Below are positions 51,003-62,999 of a DNA stretch of 64,000 bases, piece by piece. Each line of letters opens with the position of its first letter. Positions within the stretch are counted from its first letter, which is position 1. The notes under the pieces are model-generated. The model had not been told where the DNA came from and did no database searches. It was given only the letters and a program-made list of their open reading frames with translations. Both the position numbers and the translations under genes were made by a program. Source of the DNA: Vanilla planifolia (taxonomy: Eukaryota > Streptophyta > Magnoliopsida > Asparagales > Orchidaceae). The DNA lies in contig CM043869.1 of NCBI GenBank assembly GCA_023846275.1, positions 14,603,501-14,667,500 of the forward strand, given 5' to 3'.

Positions 51003-52830
51003 TATTGTAAAACATGTGAGACAAAACAAATAAGAGAGGAGGGGTGAATTTTGTATTTCACAAGACAAATTTTTAATTCAAAAAATTAAAAGAAAATTTT
51101 TTGAGGTTAAAACAAAATTTTCTTTTATATATATTATCAATAAAATAAAATTGCTCAATACTAAATGAAATACACAAAAGATTTTTTGGTGGTTTAATCA
51201 AAACACTTGATTTCATCTACCTTCAATCTCTGATTGGGCTTCCTCTAACTACTCTCTTTTGTCAAAGTTGGTAGGGGTAAATCAAATATGCATCAATGCT
51301 CTAAGGAGACCAAAATTAGAAAAATTATATGTAAAAAAATTCAAAACTTTATAATTATTTATTTACAAAATTTCATACACCTTTAATTCTTTAAATAATA
51401 GTAACACTACTAATGAATGAAATAGATGCTACAAAAAATATAAAAATATTTATGTGCAAAAGTAAGAGAAATGAATGACTGACAAAAATATGTAGCTCTC
51501 GTAATTACATAGAAATTTATTACAAACGGTTTGAACTTTTCTTTGAATTGTATGAAACTTTGTCAAGTTGATTCATCATTTTAATAGTTGATAAATGAAC
51601 TCTATTTATAGTTAAAATAAAAAACTCCAAAAATAACTCTTCTAACGATTAGAATCTGCTTTTCAAAAACTTAACAATTATTAACAAAGAAGATAATACA
51701 ACTATAATGCAATTAAGCATACAAAGCAGTAACCATTGAATTGAATTAAATGATAAAAGGTCCAGATCTCATCGTAGCAAGATAAGATCTTGAGTGTTTT
51801 ATTCAAAAGCTGAATAGACTGTGATAATGGACATGAATATTATTCATGAATTAGAGAGATGTCTAATCATTCGATCAACCATCTTAGATGAATGGCTAGA
51901 TACAGATGAACTATTCACAAATGCGAGCAAAATTAGGATCGTTCGATCACAAAAAATGAGTGATTGGGCAGTGTGGAAAGACCAAGTTTAGAAAGTAGTT
52001 CAATAGTCTAATACTGCAAAACAAACAAAGTATTTTGTGTATATAGTAATTCCATTGTGTGTTATATTCAAACTAATGGGGTTGGCTACCCCTTGGTGTT
52101 CTCAAGAAGTTATAACCCAGGTTGCCACCACGCATCTATAGGTCTGACCTAACCTGATTTACATAAACTAATTAATGAGTTCACCTTGACTCTTTTTTAC
52201 TAAGCCAATTTAAGAGTAATGTCCTAAACCAATCAACCCAAAATTTACAATAGTAATCATAACTTAGACTGATACTCAGGCTTGACCCATCTCAATTTCA
52301 ATTGGGCTCCTCGTTTGTAGCTTCCCAAGGCCAATGCTAAATACTACAGGACACTTAACTCAAGCCCTTCAAGCTTAGCGATGGGGTTAGGTGCTTAGGT
52401 AATTTTTTTATTTTTATTTTTATAATAAAAATATTTTTATTAAAAAAATATTTAAATATTTATAAGATTTTAAATATTCAAATGATTTTAAAGAAAATAT
52501 AATTTGAAGTAAATTCACATATGCATAAAAGATGATAATCCTATGTGTCATAATTATAAATAATTTAAATATTTAATATACTAATCATAAAGATTTAAAA
52601 ATATAGTTTTTTTATAGATTAATCACTCCATAAAGACCACTATCTTTGATTTTAAAGTTAGCAGATTGAGCTATAAAATTACATTCCCTAATTATGCTAC
52701 AGTTCTTATTCCAATAAATCCAATTCATTAGAATACTTCTTGAGATTTAATTAAAATATTACTAAACTTAATAAGATCTTAATGAAAATTTAGTTTTGAT
52801 TTTGTGATTATCACATCAAAAAGTATAATA
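51003..52830 (-). repeat. 5' LTR of the copia element
   Basis: On the plus strand it begins TATTGTAAAACATGTGAGAC and ends AAAAAGTATAATA; it pairs with 44443-46230. It is 40 bp longer than its partner through small indels. It adjoins the primer site on the left and the right-hand GATTA on the right. Confidence 0.85.
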
Positions 52831-52835
52831 GATTA
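52831..52835. other. Target-site duplication, right copy (GATTA)
   Basis: GATTA follows the 5' LTR and equals the bases at 44438-44442. After it the LINE frame appears to continue. Confidence 0.75.
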
Positions 52836-52950
52836 TTGATGCTAATAAGTATACTATTTATTACCTTTCTTGAAATAAGGTCATTAAGCATAATATGACA
52901 CCTAGGATCAAAGAAGATGGGAAGTGAGTGTCAGGTAACGTCTTAAGTGG
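52836..52950 (+). pseudogene. L1-type LINE fragment 5
   Basis: Right after the copia target duplication the plus strand reads TIYYLS, a stop, NKVIKHNMTP and RIKEDGK. This resembles the LINE segment xxxWVSWxxVCxPKxxGGLG that follows the RT thumb. The match is short and weak alone, but it is at the exact place where the LINE should resume. The 3' end and poly(A) tail of the LINE were not found. Confidence 0.5.
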
Positions 52951-54834
52951 GGATCACTAAAAAAAAGTGACCCTTGACAAGTTTTTAAGCAGATAAAAAT
53001 ATAGATGAATTATCTTATAGTAGCTATTGAGGGAGCGATTTTGTTATTTATATAAGATGTTATATTTTTAATATGTTGAGACACAACCTATTTAGGTCGA
53101 TATAAGCCATCTGAATGAGATAATATGTAAACATACTAAGATAAAAATATCAAACCTAGAGTGCAATAGGGTTGTGGTTGTCATCATTTATACAATTAGA
53201 GGGTGTTTTTGTCTTAAAGCCTTCTACCCAATTTCTTCGTCATATTACCTTCTTGGGAGTTAGCTATTTCAATACAGAGTATATCAATAGTTTACAAGTT
53301 TTTTTTGTTAAATTTAGTGCCTTATCTCTCGTAAAGGTGTTATGAACCAAGATAACAAATGGTAGAAGATTAGAATAAGCTTTATTAGGGTCTCACTTAA
53401 CACATTTCTTAATCAAACATAAATCAAAGGTTATAATTTGATAAAATATCAAGTAAGACATCAAAATCTAGATGAAAATCTTATGATGTGACAAAATCTC
53501 AAAAGTGAGGACATAAAAATATTTACAAAATTCACATCAATGCTTCATTATATTTTCAATCACTTAACTTACACCAAACTCTGCCTATTTTCAAATCTCA
53601 AGAGTGTGATCCTCTCCTATGGCATCAAAATCCTTAGACCTTGATGTCATGGAGGCAAAACTTTTAATGGATACACAAATGAGATTTATAGATTTTAACA
53701 AAATAAATCAAATAAGGTAATCAAATATAAAATGAATATCAAAATAAATAGATAAGTATGATAAATAAACAAAAGTTTTAATCTTGTGTGATCATTATCT
53801 CTTGACTTTTGTCATATCTATATTTGTTTATTATTGGGTTTCTTATAGTTTTAAGTAGGATAAGGGCATGTCTCTTTCATTGTGTTTTCTATAATCATTG
53901 ACAAAGATCATTAATTCTGTGCTTTTCTTTAATGTATCTTTATATTGGTTACAACTAATATTTTAGAAAAAAAATTCGTTTTGATGGATAAAATAACAAT
54001 TTAGTAATCATTAATTGAAACAGATATTTGATCAGATGGTGATCTTGTCAATGTCTTAAAAAGAGACCAAATTGGCTACTTACAACCAATAATCTAAATG
54101 GTAAAAAAAACTGACCAAACTTTGCAATCCATTTGGCATGAGGACAAGTCTTTAGTTCTTTTGTTAGTTGAGCATCGAACATGTTTACAACTAACAAAAC
54201 AATCTCCAAACTAATCGCTAACCTTAGCAATTGACCACTAGCTATTTCTAAAATATTAATGATAAGATATTTATCAAACCATATGATGACCAATACCATT
54301 TGTTAGTACATGATTTCAATAACCAAATTAAAGGTTTCCAAGTTTGTTAAAAACTTTAGAGCAAGAACATTGTCATTTATAGTTATCAAAATTTTCTATA
54401 AAAATCATCAATTGTCTAGTTCAAACACATTTGATATCCAACAAAAAAATAAAATCGAGTAATAACATTTTTTTGTAGGTTAAAAAACATCCAAACGAGT
54501 TTTTGTATTTCCGACTTAAGAAGTAAAAAAATAGCATAAATCATTTATCATATCAATATTTAGTTTATCACACTTGAAAAAATAAATTCTTATAGCACAA
54601 ATAAAATTTTATTTTTTTCACTCTCTATTCTTTTAAAAAATATTTTGAAGTGGCATCCATCATCACACAACTTACCACAACATGTGGCCTATGATGAGAA
54701 CAAGTAGGTACAACTCTCTAAAAATTATTATCATTTTTTTATATATTATAATAAATAAAATTATAAATCATAAAAAATAATATTTTTTTATAAATAATTA
54801 AATAATATTTTGAAAACTGATTTTTTGAATCCCT
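52951..54834. other. AT-rich intergenic DNA
   Basis: No gene recognised. An 83-codon minus-strand open frame at 54048-54299 is hydrophobic, matches no family I know and has no splice context. Nothing diagnostic of a transposon was seen either. Confidence 0.45.
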
Positions 54835-55140
54835 TTGTTTGTTGTGACTTTACACCATACAAACGCAGACCCTAAGAGTAGAAAATGAACTGCGTTTCCT
54901 CGGATACCTTTCCCCGGAGCGTGTGCTTTGATTCTTCCTTTAATTGTTTTGCTTTGGCAACTAACGCGATGAGGAGCAGCTCGTGGCATATGTTTTCCCT
55001 CTTGGACAATTGTTGCTATCATATGCTTTGGGGATAGGCACCACACAACGACACCTATCCCTTTACTAAAATAAAACAAGGCATCTACTTTCTTTCTTTC
55101 CTCTCTCCATCTCTCTTCAGTGAAGAAAAAATGAACGATG
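54835..55140. other. Uncharacterised island of higher G+C
   Basis: About 300 bp are clearly richer in G+C than the flanks (for example CCTTTCCCCGGAGCGTGTG and CTAACGCGATGAGGAGCAGC). The stretch ends in a CT-rich run (CTTTCTTTCCTCTCTCCATC) and then GAAAAAATGAACG on the plus strand. That pattern resembles a plant promoter/leader or a fragment of a gene. The longest open frame (minus, 54798-55079) has no ATG at its boundary. No protein family is recognised. Confidence 0.4.
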
Positions 55141-56299
55141 GGACTGAAATATAAATTTTTTATAGAATTTATAAATTTGAGGTTTTTTAATAAGTTATTT
55201 GGTCCTCGTCCGTAAAAATTGGAAATTTGTAATATTAGTAAATAGATTTAAATTGAAAAGCATTAGAAATCAATTAATAAATGAAAAGTTGATCCTAGAA
55301 ATCAGTGTCATAGTGATTGTTTATTATTATCTCAATCAATTTTGAATTAACATTTCTACTAGTAATTTAATTAGTAAAAAAGTAAAATATTAATTAAAAA
55401 AATTATGTGATCTTGATTATCAAGAATTTTATTTGAATATATTTGAATTAAGAAGCTTCAAATGAAAGATTTTATTGATTGAAAATTCAATTTAGATCAA
55501 ACATATTTGCTAATAAATATACAATGGCACAACAATATATATTTATAGATATAGACTTTTATTAAGACACAAAAATTACATTTAACATATAATATAGGAT
55601 TAAATTTAATTTTAATTGAATAATATTTTCTTTTGAATGAATCTTTTTCACATTCATTAAACTTTAGAAGTCTTTCAACAAAAAAAAAAAAGATGAATTC
55701 TATGTCAAGCATCTAATGCATTAATATGATTAAAAGTTTTTTATATTATATATAGATTATGTCAATTATTACATATTTCAAAGATGACAAAATCATAAGT
55801 ACCAAGTACTAATCACTCAAACGAAACCTAAGCAAATCCACAAAATTTATCAATACTATTGTGTGTATGTACATTAAGAACTACTTAATCATGTAAAATA
55901 ATAACATTGTTTTATCAAAATTTTGCTCAACTATGATGACAATTGTAAAAGACATGTGAGAGTTATTTAAACATCAATTTTCATATCACTTGTTAAGAAT
56001 TTTGTATTAAAAATAGATTTATTTTGGGATAATATATCTTTAGATGGTTTAAAAATTTAAAAATAAATATCATATTTAGTGTATATTAAAAACTAAAATT
56101 ATACTCAATTTGTAATATAAAATTAAACACAATCTAATTTGTATTAAAAAAATAAATACATTAATCACTAGAATCAGATTTTTATATTTTATTTTCTCAT
56201 TGAAAATATATTTTTAAAACTCATTTTCAATCCCAATCATTATTATTATACAAAGTCTATAGATTATCATACATATATATAATTCAAAGAAGAAAAAAA
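55141..56299. other. AT-rich intergenic DNA
   Basis: Only A/T-rich sequence with poly(A) and poly(T) stretches; nothing recognised. Confidence 0.5.
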
Positions 56300-57100
56300 A
56301 GCTACAAAAAGGACTTGTCTAAAATGTGGAGGGAAATTTTGGCAAAAATCTAAAATTCGAGAGGCAATCTCCTCTTTCCCAAAATATCAGAAGAGGGAAA
56401 CAAAGACAGTTTCCCTCTTCGCCAGGATTCGGTGCATGGGTGGAAGTTTGTTGGAAATTTCATCAACATTATGTCATATTATTTATATATAAATATATAA
56501 AATATGAATCAGCAGAAAATGGAAGATAGACAATGAGGAGGACATGTAGCAATGTGGCTTTGAATCCAAACGTTTATTAAAAATCACGTGTTTTGTTCTC
56601 TTCTTAAAGCAAACAAGAAAGCACATATGGCCTTATATGTCATTAGCCAATTTAATCAATGCCTGAATTATTAGAAACCACTGTTTCCAACCTTGCAACT
56701 GCACGATCAAAGACACCTCCACGGATTAGATGCTCAATTTTAAAAGCACACAAGCCGGCAGCGAGCCCCATCTTTCTCTGTATCTAATCTGGCAATTATT
56801 AAAGGGGATTTTGATGATTGATTCGGTCTCGATCAGATCAGATCCCGAGCCAATTTGACCCCCTCTTTCGACATCGATCGAATCGGTATCAAACCGTAAA
56901 CCTTATTATACACTGATAAAATATTTCTGAACTGTTAATTATATAAACAAATGTAGACGTTTTAGAGAGAGAAGGTCAACCAGGACAATAATGATCCTCA
57001 CTCTTTCGATTTCTGTATCCCTTATAATATATTTATTTCTAATTGAAAGTTCCGGGTGCATTATTAGTTCTTAAAGGTAAGTTGGTGGAGATATATTATC
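56300..57100. other. Uncharacterised higher-G+C island with possible promoter/exon
   Basis: The stretch has balanced composition, unlike its flanks. It contains TCACGTGT near 56584, a GATC-rich segment (GGTCTCGATCAGATCAGATC near 56827), and AAAGGTAAGTTGG at 57073, a near-ideal donor site if transcribed rightward (GT at 57077). No long open frame fits: a 67-codon plus-strand frame at 56326-56529 has no recognisable domain. It could be the promoter and first exon of a non-coding transcript, or a remnant of a gene promoter. Confidence 0.35.
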
Positions 57101-59600
57101 ATTTGACTCTTCTCTGGTTGTTTATTATTATTAATTTGAGTGTCTTGTTTGTATATTTAGCGATTTGCTACTGTGCTGAAATGAAATTATTGTCATAGTT
57201 TTCTATGTTCTCTTCATACTGATGCAAAGAACATGAGAAAAACTTAGAAGACATGTTGAAGGCTGTACTCCCTTCTTTTATTATTTGTCAAAATATACAA
57301 AAAACGGGATAAGAGATTGAAAAAAATATGATGTTGGTGGGGAAGGGGGATGGGTTCAAGCTTTGAGCTCTTATCTCCTAATCTGTGGCTTGGATGCATT
57401 TATGAGAAGATATTGTGTGCAATTTATTTTTAAGTGAGGAAATACGTTGCAAGGCTAATGATTTTATTTCAAGTCAATATAAGTTGCTTCTCAAACTTGT
57501 TAGCTTTAATGTTGGGCTGAATTGTGTTAGGAAAGCTGTACCTAATTTTCAACTCGATGGATACCCTTCTAAAGTAAGGCTAATATTCTAAATGGTATAT
57601 TGATTGAATACCACATGTATGTATAGTAAAAGACGTTTTATTGTCCATTTAACTTGGAGTGCAAGATGTTAGATTTGGTATCCTTTCCTTTGGTATCAAA
57701 TCAGTGAACTTTTTCTTTTGTTTAATCTTTAGCCTTGTTGGTGGAGTTTTATCTCATGTGTTAAAAGCTTGCACATAAAAGAATTTTGGTGGTATTGCAT
57801 ACTTTGCTTTAACTCATTTTGAACTTACATTGAACTTTTATTTTTCAGCAAATTTTTACATGTATTTCTTGGTTTTTATTCTCATCTTATCACTATTGTT
57901 TATGTGACTTAACCCATTTTAATAGCTACAATTATAGTATTTACACAAACCCCCTAGTTTGCTTCTAAGCAGCTTTTCCTCAAATATGTATTTCCCCTTT
58001 CTTCTTATCTCTTCTTGACATATTTGGATGAATGGTCCAATTCTAGACCCTCTTGTTTTCTAGGACAAGCAAATTCTTTTTAATTAGCCACCATAGAAGA
58101 AGTGTCTATTTGAGAAACTCTATCAAACCAAATTTGCTAAGGTGCATTATTTCATCTCTCTTAATTCAAATTGGGACACCATTATCCTAATTGGTCAAGT
58201 ATTGTTCCTCAATAGGGTTGGGGGGAGCCTCTTCGACTGAGACTTTTGCTCCCCAATTTTCTTCAAACAAACTTGCATTTTTAACTCACTTCATTTTATT
58301 ATCATTTCATCAACTAGCACATTAATTAACAACCCGCCTGATTGCAAATCATCTTTTTAAATCTAGCAACCTAAATTGCTCAACCATAGATCATGTGAAA
58401 AGTCAATCTCGAATGAATCTGAAGCCATTTTTCATTTTAAAAGCTTCTTAAAGTACCTCATAAGATAGGGCACTTGTGGGAGAAAAAAAGGAGGTGTAGG
58501 CAAGTGTGGTCGAGAGAGTTCCAGCTCATTTTTTTCTTGATATGATTTTACATTTCAACAAGTGTGAAAGAAAATCCTTCCCTCATTGAGTTCTCCTATA
58601 ATGGAAGGTATTCTTTCCCTTAAGATATAACAAATATTTTTTTGAGGTTCCAAATTTTTATTACTTTAACAAATCTTGCTTTGCTTCTATTGAGCCACTA
58701 TAAGCAATATTTTTAGGAATGTCGTAAGAGTAGCTCACCTAGCTAGCTTAGCTGATAGACCAATCGAAGCTTGGCTAAGGTTGTTGATGATGGGCACATA
58801 GGTTAGTTCCATTTCATCACTTTAAGATGCATTTTCTATAAAATCTTGAAACCACCAACCCCTTTAGCCTTTTCAGGTAAGGAAAAATTATAAGAGCGAA
58901 TAGCCCTCTAGCATTTAACATCTTTGTAGGTGATCCAAGCAATTCAAGTGAGTAAGCTCAACCTTTGCTCTGGTTCCATCCCAATGTTAGGCAAATGTCA
59001 ATCAAAATTTTCATCAGTAGATCCTCAAAATAGTAGTGATTGCGATAGTTGTTGGACAACAAGGACACTTAACATCTCTTACGATCTGAATTAAGGTATG
59101 TTGTCCGAAAAGAAAGTTTGTCACTTGTCTCACCAAAAGAAATGGTAGTAGTATGAATCTTTGACCTTACTTCACGAGGACACACTATCTCTATTATTTA
59201 GAACCCCATTTAAAGAGGGAATCAATACTAATCCTACAATCATTACATATTAAATCAATATAAATGAAGTATTCAAAACCTTTTTACAGGAGTTACAAAA
59301 AAAATAAACAAAAGATACATAATTCATAGGAGTTGTAATCCCTCTTTTTAAATAGATGATAGAAATTTGAATTATATTTAGACACTTAGCTTAACCATGG
59401 AGTATTGATGGAATTGTCAAACTCATAGGTTCATAAGTGCAAACATTTTAAAAAATGTAGGCTTGGTTATTGCTAGTTCTTTATATAACTCTTAGCTTGA
59501 GATTAAGAAAGAACAAATTACCACTGCCTACATCTAGTTTAAGATTGTATATAACAGCAACAAATAGGTTTAATAATTAAAATAAGAATGATGGGCCAAC
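57101..59600. other. Intergenic DNA, unassigned
   Basis: Somewhat less AT-rich than the rest (57.2-59.1 kb), but no frame longer than about 60 codons and no known motif were seen. If the donor at 57077 is real, part of this would be intron. Otherwise it is old repeat too decayed to name. Confidence 0.4.
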
Positions 59601-59604
59601 TAGG

Positions 59605-61310
59605 TGTTGTATTATTTACCCATAGTCATTATGTTTATTTGATGATAACAAATCCTAAATGTTTTTAATGAATTTGTTTAAGTAAATTTTTAGATTTTTG
59701 GTAATCAATACTTGCATTTATAGGAGAACTAAAAAAAGAAGATGTACAAATGTTAAATCTTATGAAGATCATCTTAGTTGGAGTGCTAAACTATTAAGAG
59801 ATGCATTTTAAATTAAATTTTAGATATTTTAATTTTACTTTGATTAAAATGTTAAGCTTGATTGAAATATTTATTATAAGGCAAATAAATGAAATTCAAA
59901 ATTATTCCTGGAATGACATTTAGATTTTAATATTTTTTATCCATCTTCCTTGATTATGTTAATAATAATTTTTAAAATCCTTAAAAAAAGTTTTAATAAT
60001 ATTAATTATTTAATATAAATTTAATAATAAAAAATAACATGTTAGTATAAGCGACTATCGCCTGAACTATGCGGGTCACTACATTGAACCATTATAGTTC
60101 ATTGGTAACTACTTCTAAACACGGTTCGGTATAGTAAGTAATCAATCCCAAACATTCAATTTTGGATCAGGTCATCAAATCCTACCTCTGTAAATCAAAT
60201 CAATTATATGCAGCTCACTGGTAGGTTGATTAATTCCCAAACCTAACAAGGGGCATCCAACTCAATTAATTAGCAGTCTGTAACTGTTTATAGAAATCTT
60301 TATAAGAAGAAAATAACAGTGTAGCTTAGCAATGTGGGACAAAAAACGCAAACCTTTTCTACACGATGAATTCCTGAATTGCAAGAGTAATTTGAACCGT
60401 TCAATTGTGCATTTCATGATCAAATGATCACCGTCTTATCACACTTTTCAAAAGTGATAATTTTATTAGCCATCCGATTATGCAATTTCATGATCGCACA
60501 GTCCAACTTTCATATGCTCAAAAAGTTAAATCCTATCATCAAATCATGATTCATATCTAATGGCCTAGATCAATTTCATATTTCTAAAGGCACAGTTTCG
60601 ATTGCATTCCTCTAATCACTCAGTTTTCAAGATCAAACGGTCCTGGGGAGTTCCAATCAAATGGCTCCTACACAATGACTATTTTATCCATTATTTCAAA
60701 TCGTTAGAGATTATTTATTTCCTAATTAAAATATTGTGAAAGTCAAGAAAATTATAACTACTAAATTGAGTGTTTGGTAAGTACTTTTAGCATTTACGAA
60801 TTACTTATAAATAGACACTTTTTGTACGAAAATAAAAAGAGAGATTTTCATATGATCCAAAGAAAAATTATTCAAGCCATTAGCAACTTATTTCTATCAT
60901 CACTTACATGCGTTGCTGCATCATTCACTTGTTAAACTTCTAAAATATTTTTCATTATCAAATCAGCTAAGTTATTAATTATCTTGATCTTTAATTTATT
61001 TAATTAAGATACTTGTGCCTTTTTAATGATTTCATCAAGTATAAGATTTTGGTTGTATTGGTTTAGATTTTGTGTCATCAAATATTTTTCTTCTATTGTC
61101 ATTTTATTTTATTGTAAGGCCATAGTAGTCTGTTGCGTTTATTTCATTACAAGGCCATAGTAGCTTGTCTCATTTATCTCTTTTTTGTGATGGTTTAGCC
61201 TACCGTTTTTTGACGAAAGGCTTATATTGTGTTGTGTTTGCCTGATTTTTTTCAGATAGACGTAGGATTGTTTTATAAGTTGAACCACCTAAAAATAGAT
61301 TGTGTATATT
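59605..61310 (+). mobile_element. Probable solo copia LTR
   Basis: The segment begins TGTTGTATTATTTACCC and soon has TTTGATGATAACAAATCC, a signature of plant copia LTR starts. It has a GATCAAACGGTCCTGGGGAG-type U3 segment (60632), a TATAAATAGACAC promoter (about 60806), and an R/U5-like region with CAGATAGACGTAGGATTG and GAACCACCTAAAAATA near 61253-61301. This order (GACGTAGG ... GAACCACxTAAA) is typical of the 3' part of such LTRs. No primer site or polyprotein follows, so it is a solo or truncated LTR of about 1.7 kb. Near 61115-61160 AAGGCCATAGTAG occurs twice, 35 bp apart. Confidence 0.5.
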
Positions 61311-62973
61311 TTTAATTATTATTAAAATTTCAATTACATGACTTTAATAAAACTAATATGTTTTTAAAATAAAATTAAAATTCATAAAAATCACTTTTAT
61401 ATATTTCTTAAACATTATTAAAAAATTATTATAAATATTTTATTGAAATATTTTCTAATAAATTAAAATTTTATTCATAATAATTCATCATCCTCATGTT
61501 GAACCTCACTTCACTAGAGCTCCTATGGATAAATAAAATCACTAGTCATCAAACACTAAGCTGAGTAAAGGTGTTCTACCCAAACAAAATTTTACGTCAA
61601 TGGAGCGAGGGGTTCATGCTAGTCATTCGACCCAAATGGAAAAGTTCCAAGCCTTTGGCTCCTTGATTATCTACAAGACTCATTCAAAAAATAGAATATG
61701 TATTTATATATCCCATGTGAGATTTTTTAATTCCTCATATTAACTATTTAGATAAATCTTCAATTTTTATACAACACCATTTCCATTAGACTAGTTAGAG
61801 TCAAGATAATGTGGCTAAATGCTATCTTATAATACTTATTGATATCCTATCAAATTACCATCAAAAGAGAATAATAAAAAGCAAGAAAATTCATAATCTT
61901 ATAAGTCTTGAAGACTTGAAGTGTCAAAGCTATGTGAAAGTAAGAGAGGTAGAATATCTCATATATTATATTTCAATTTACCCTAATCCACTATTATGCT
62001 TTAATAAGAGTTTGAAAGAAAGAAAACTTGAGTGTTTAGTGTTCATCTTGAGTTCATAATTACTCCATTCACCTACAACTTATTCAGCAAACTCATAAGC
62101 TATTATATTTCTACATCCATACATAAGATCTAAAACTACATATGCATTGAAGTCATTTTCTAGAGTTTAAACTTTTATAGTGCTCCCATTAAGATATTCA
62201 ACTCTCTACCTATTGGTCATGCTCTGTAAGGTGAACTACTTGATTTCCAAAGTTGTCAAATATGGCCCTATAATTTTGGATCATTATGAAAGAAATTTCT
62301 ATTGTATTTGTTGATGTGATGATCATAAAACAAAACTAAACAAATACTAATATTTTCTTAGGCTTAGTGTTATTTTAATTAAATCTTAATGAGTATTGTA
62401 GTAGTTTGGGTTTGTTGGAACAAGAACTATAGCATATATAGTAAATAAAGATTAATGCCTTAACTTGCTAACTTTGTAGCTAAGGACCATAGTCTTTATA
62501 GAGTAACTAATCCACAAAGAACTATGGTTCTAAATCTCTATAGTTAGCATATTAAATTTTTATTTTCTTCTTAATTATGACACAAAATTATCATGATTTA
62601 TACATATTTGAGCTAGCAATAAGTTGCATTTAGTTAAGTCATTTGAATTTTTAAAATCTTATAATTTTTTAAATAAAATATATATATATAATAAAATAAA
62701 ATTGGTCCCATAACCCAACCATACCACCAAAAGACCTTGGGTTGAGTGGCCCATAATGTGAGGCAATGGCATTGGGCAGTTGTAAGCTAGGAACCCGACT
62801 TAAACCAAGTAGGGTTAAGATCAAGTATTAGTTTAAGACACGATTCCTAAATGACTTGGGCTAATCAAGTCATGGCATAACTCCTAAATCAGCTTAGGAA
62901 CAATGAGTTAGGATGGATATGTGAATTATTAAGTAATGGATAAGAAAAATTATGAGTTAGACACCTTAACATG
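61311..62973. other. AT-rich DNA with a possible LTR fragment
   Basis: Between 61490 and 61840 a less AT-rich segment includes, on the minus strand, AATCTCACATGGGATATATAAATA, which resembles the CCCACATxGG...TATAAATA promoter layout of some plant LTRs. At 61810 GGCTAAATGCTATCTTATAA is faintly like a Met primer site beside an LTR end. The ends could not be set. The rest has no recognised gene; an 82-codon plus-strand frame at 61811-62059 has no known domain. Confidence 0.35.
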
Positions 62974-62997
62974 AATATATATATATATATATATATG
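62974..62997. repeat. AT-dinucleotide microsatellite
   Basis: An uninterrupted ATATAT run of about 24 bp directly precedes the 159-bp satellite. A shorter one lies near 62680. Confidence 0.9.
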
Positions 62998-62999
62998 TC

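Larger units (their letters stand above)
44443..52830 (-). mobile_element. Complete but decayed Ty1/copia retrotransposon (8.4 kb)
   Basis: An element of 8388 bp on the minus strand with both LTRs (1788 and 1828 bp), a primer site, gag-pol in copia order, a polypurine tract and a GATTA target duplication on each side. RT wording such as MMRELAFFLRLQVKQTSEEI resembles the SIRE/Maximus clade, as do the long LTRs. No envelope-like frame fits in the 0.4 kb between pol and the 3' LTR. It is inserted in the LINE, whose frame can be followed on both sides. Stops throughout the polyprotein make it inactive. Confidence 0.9.

Noticed and set aside
54048..54299. 83-codon minus-strand frame as a small membrane protein gene
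   Set aside because: Hydrophobic residues follow from T-rich DNA; no known family, no promoter and no supporting context.
57360..57420. A miR159/319-like sequence near GAGCTCTTATCTCC
   Set aside because: The match to the mature miRNA is too short and no matching arm was found within a plausible hairpin distance.
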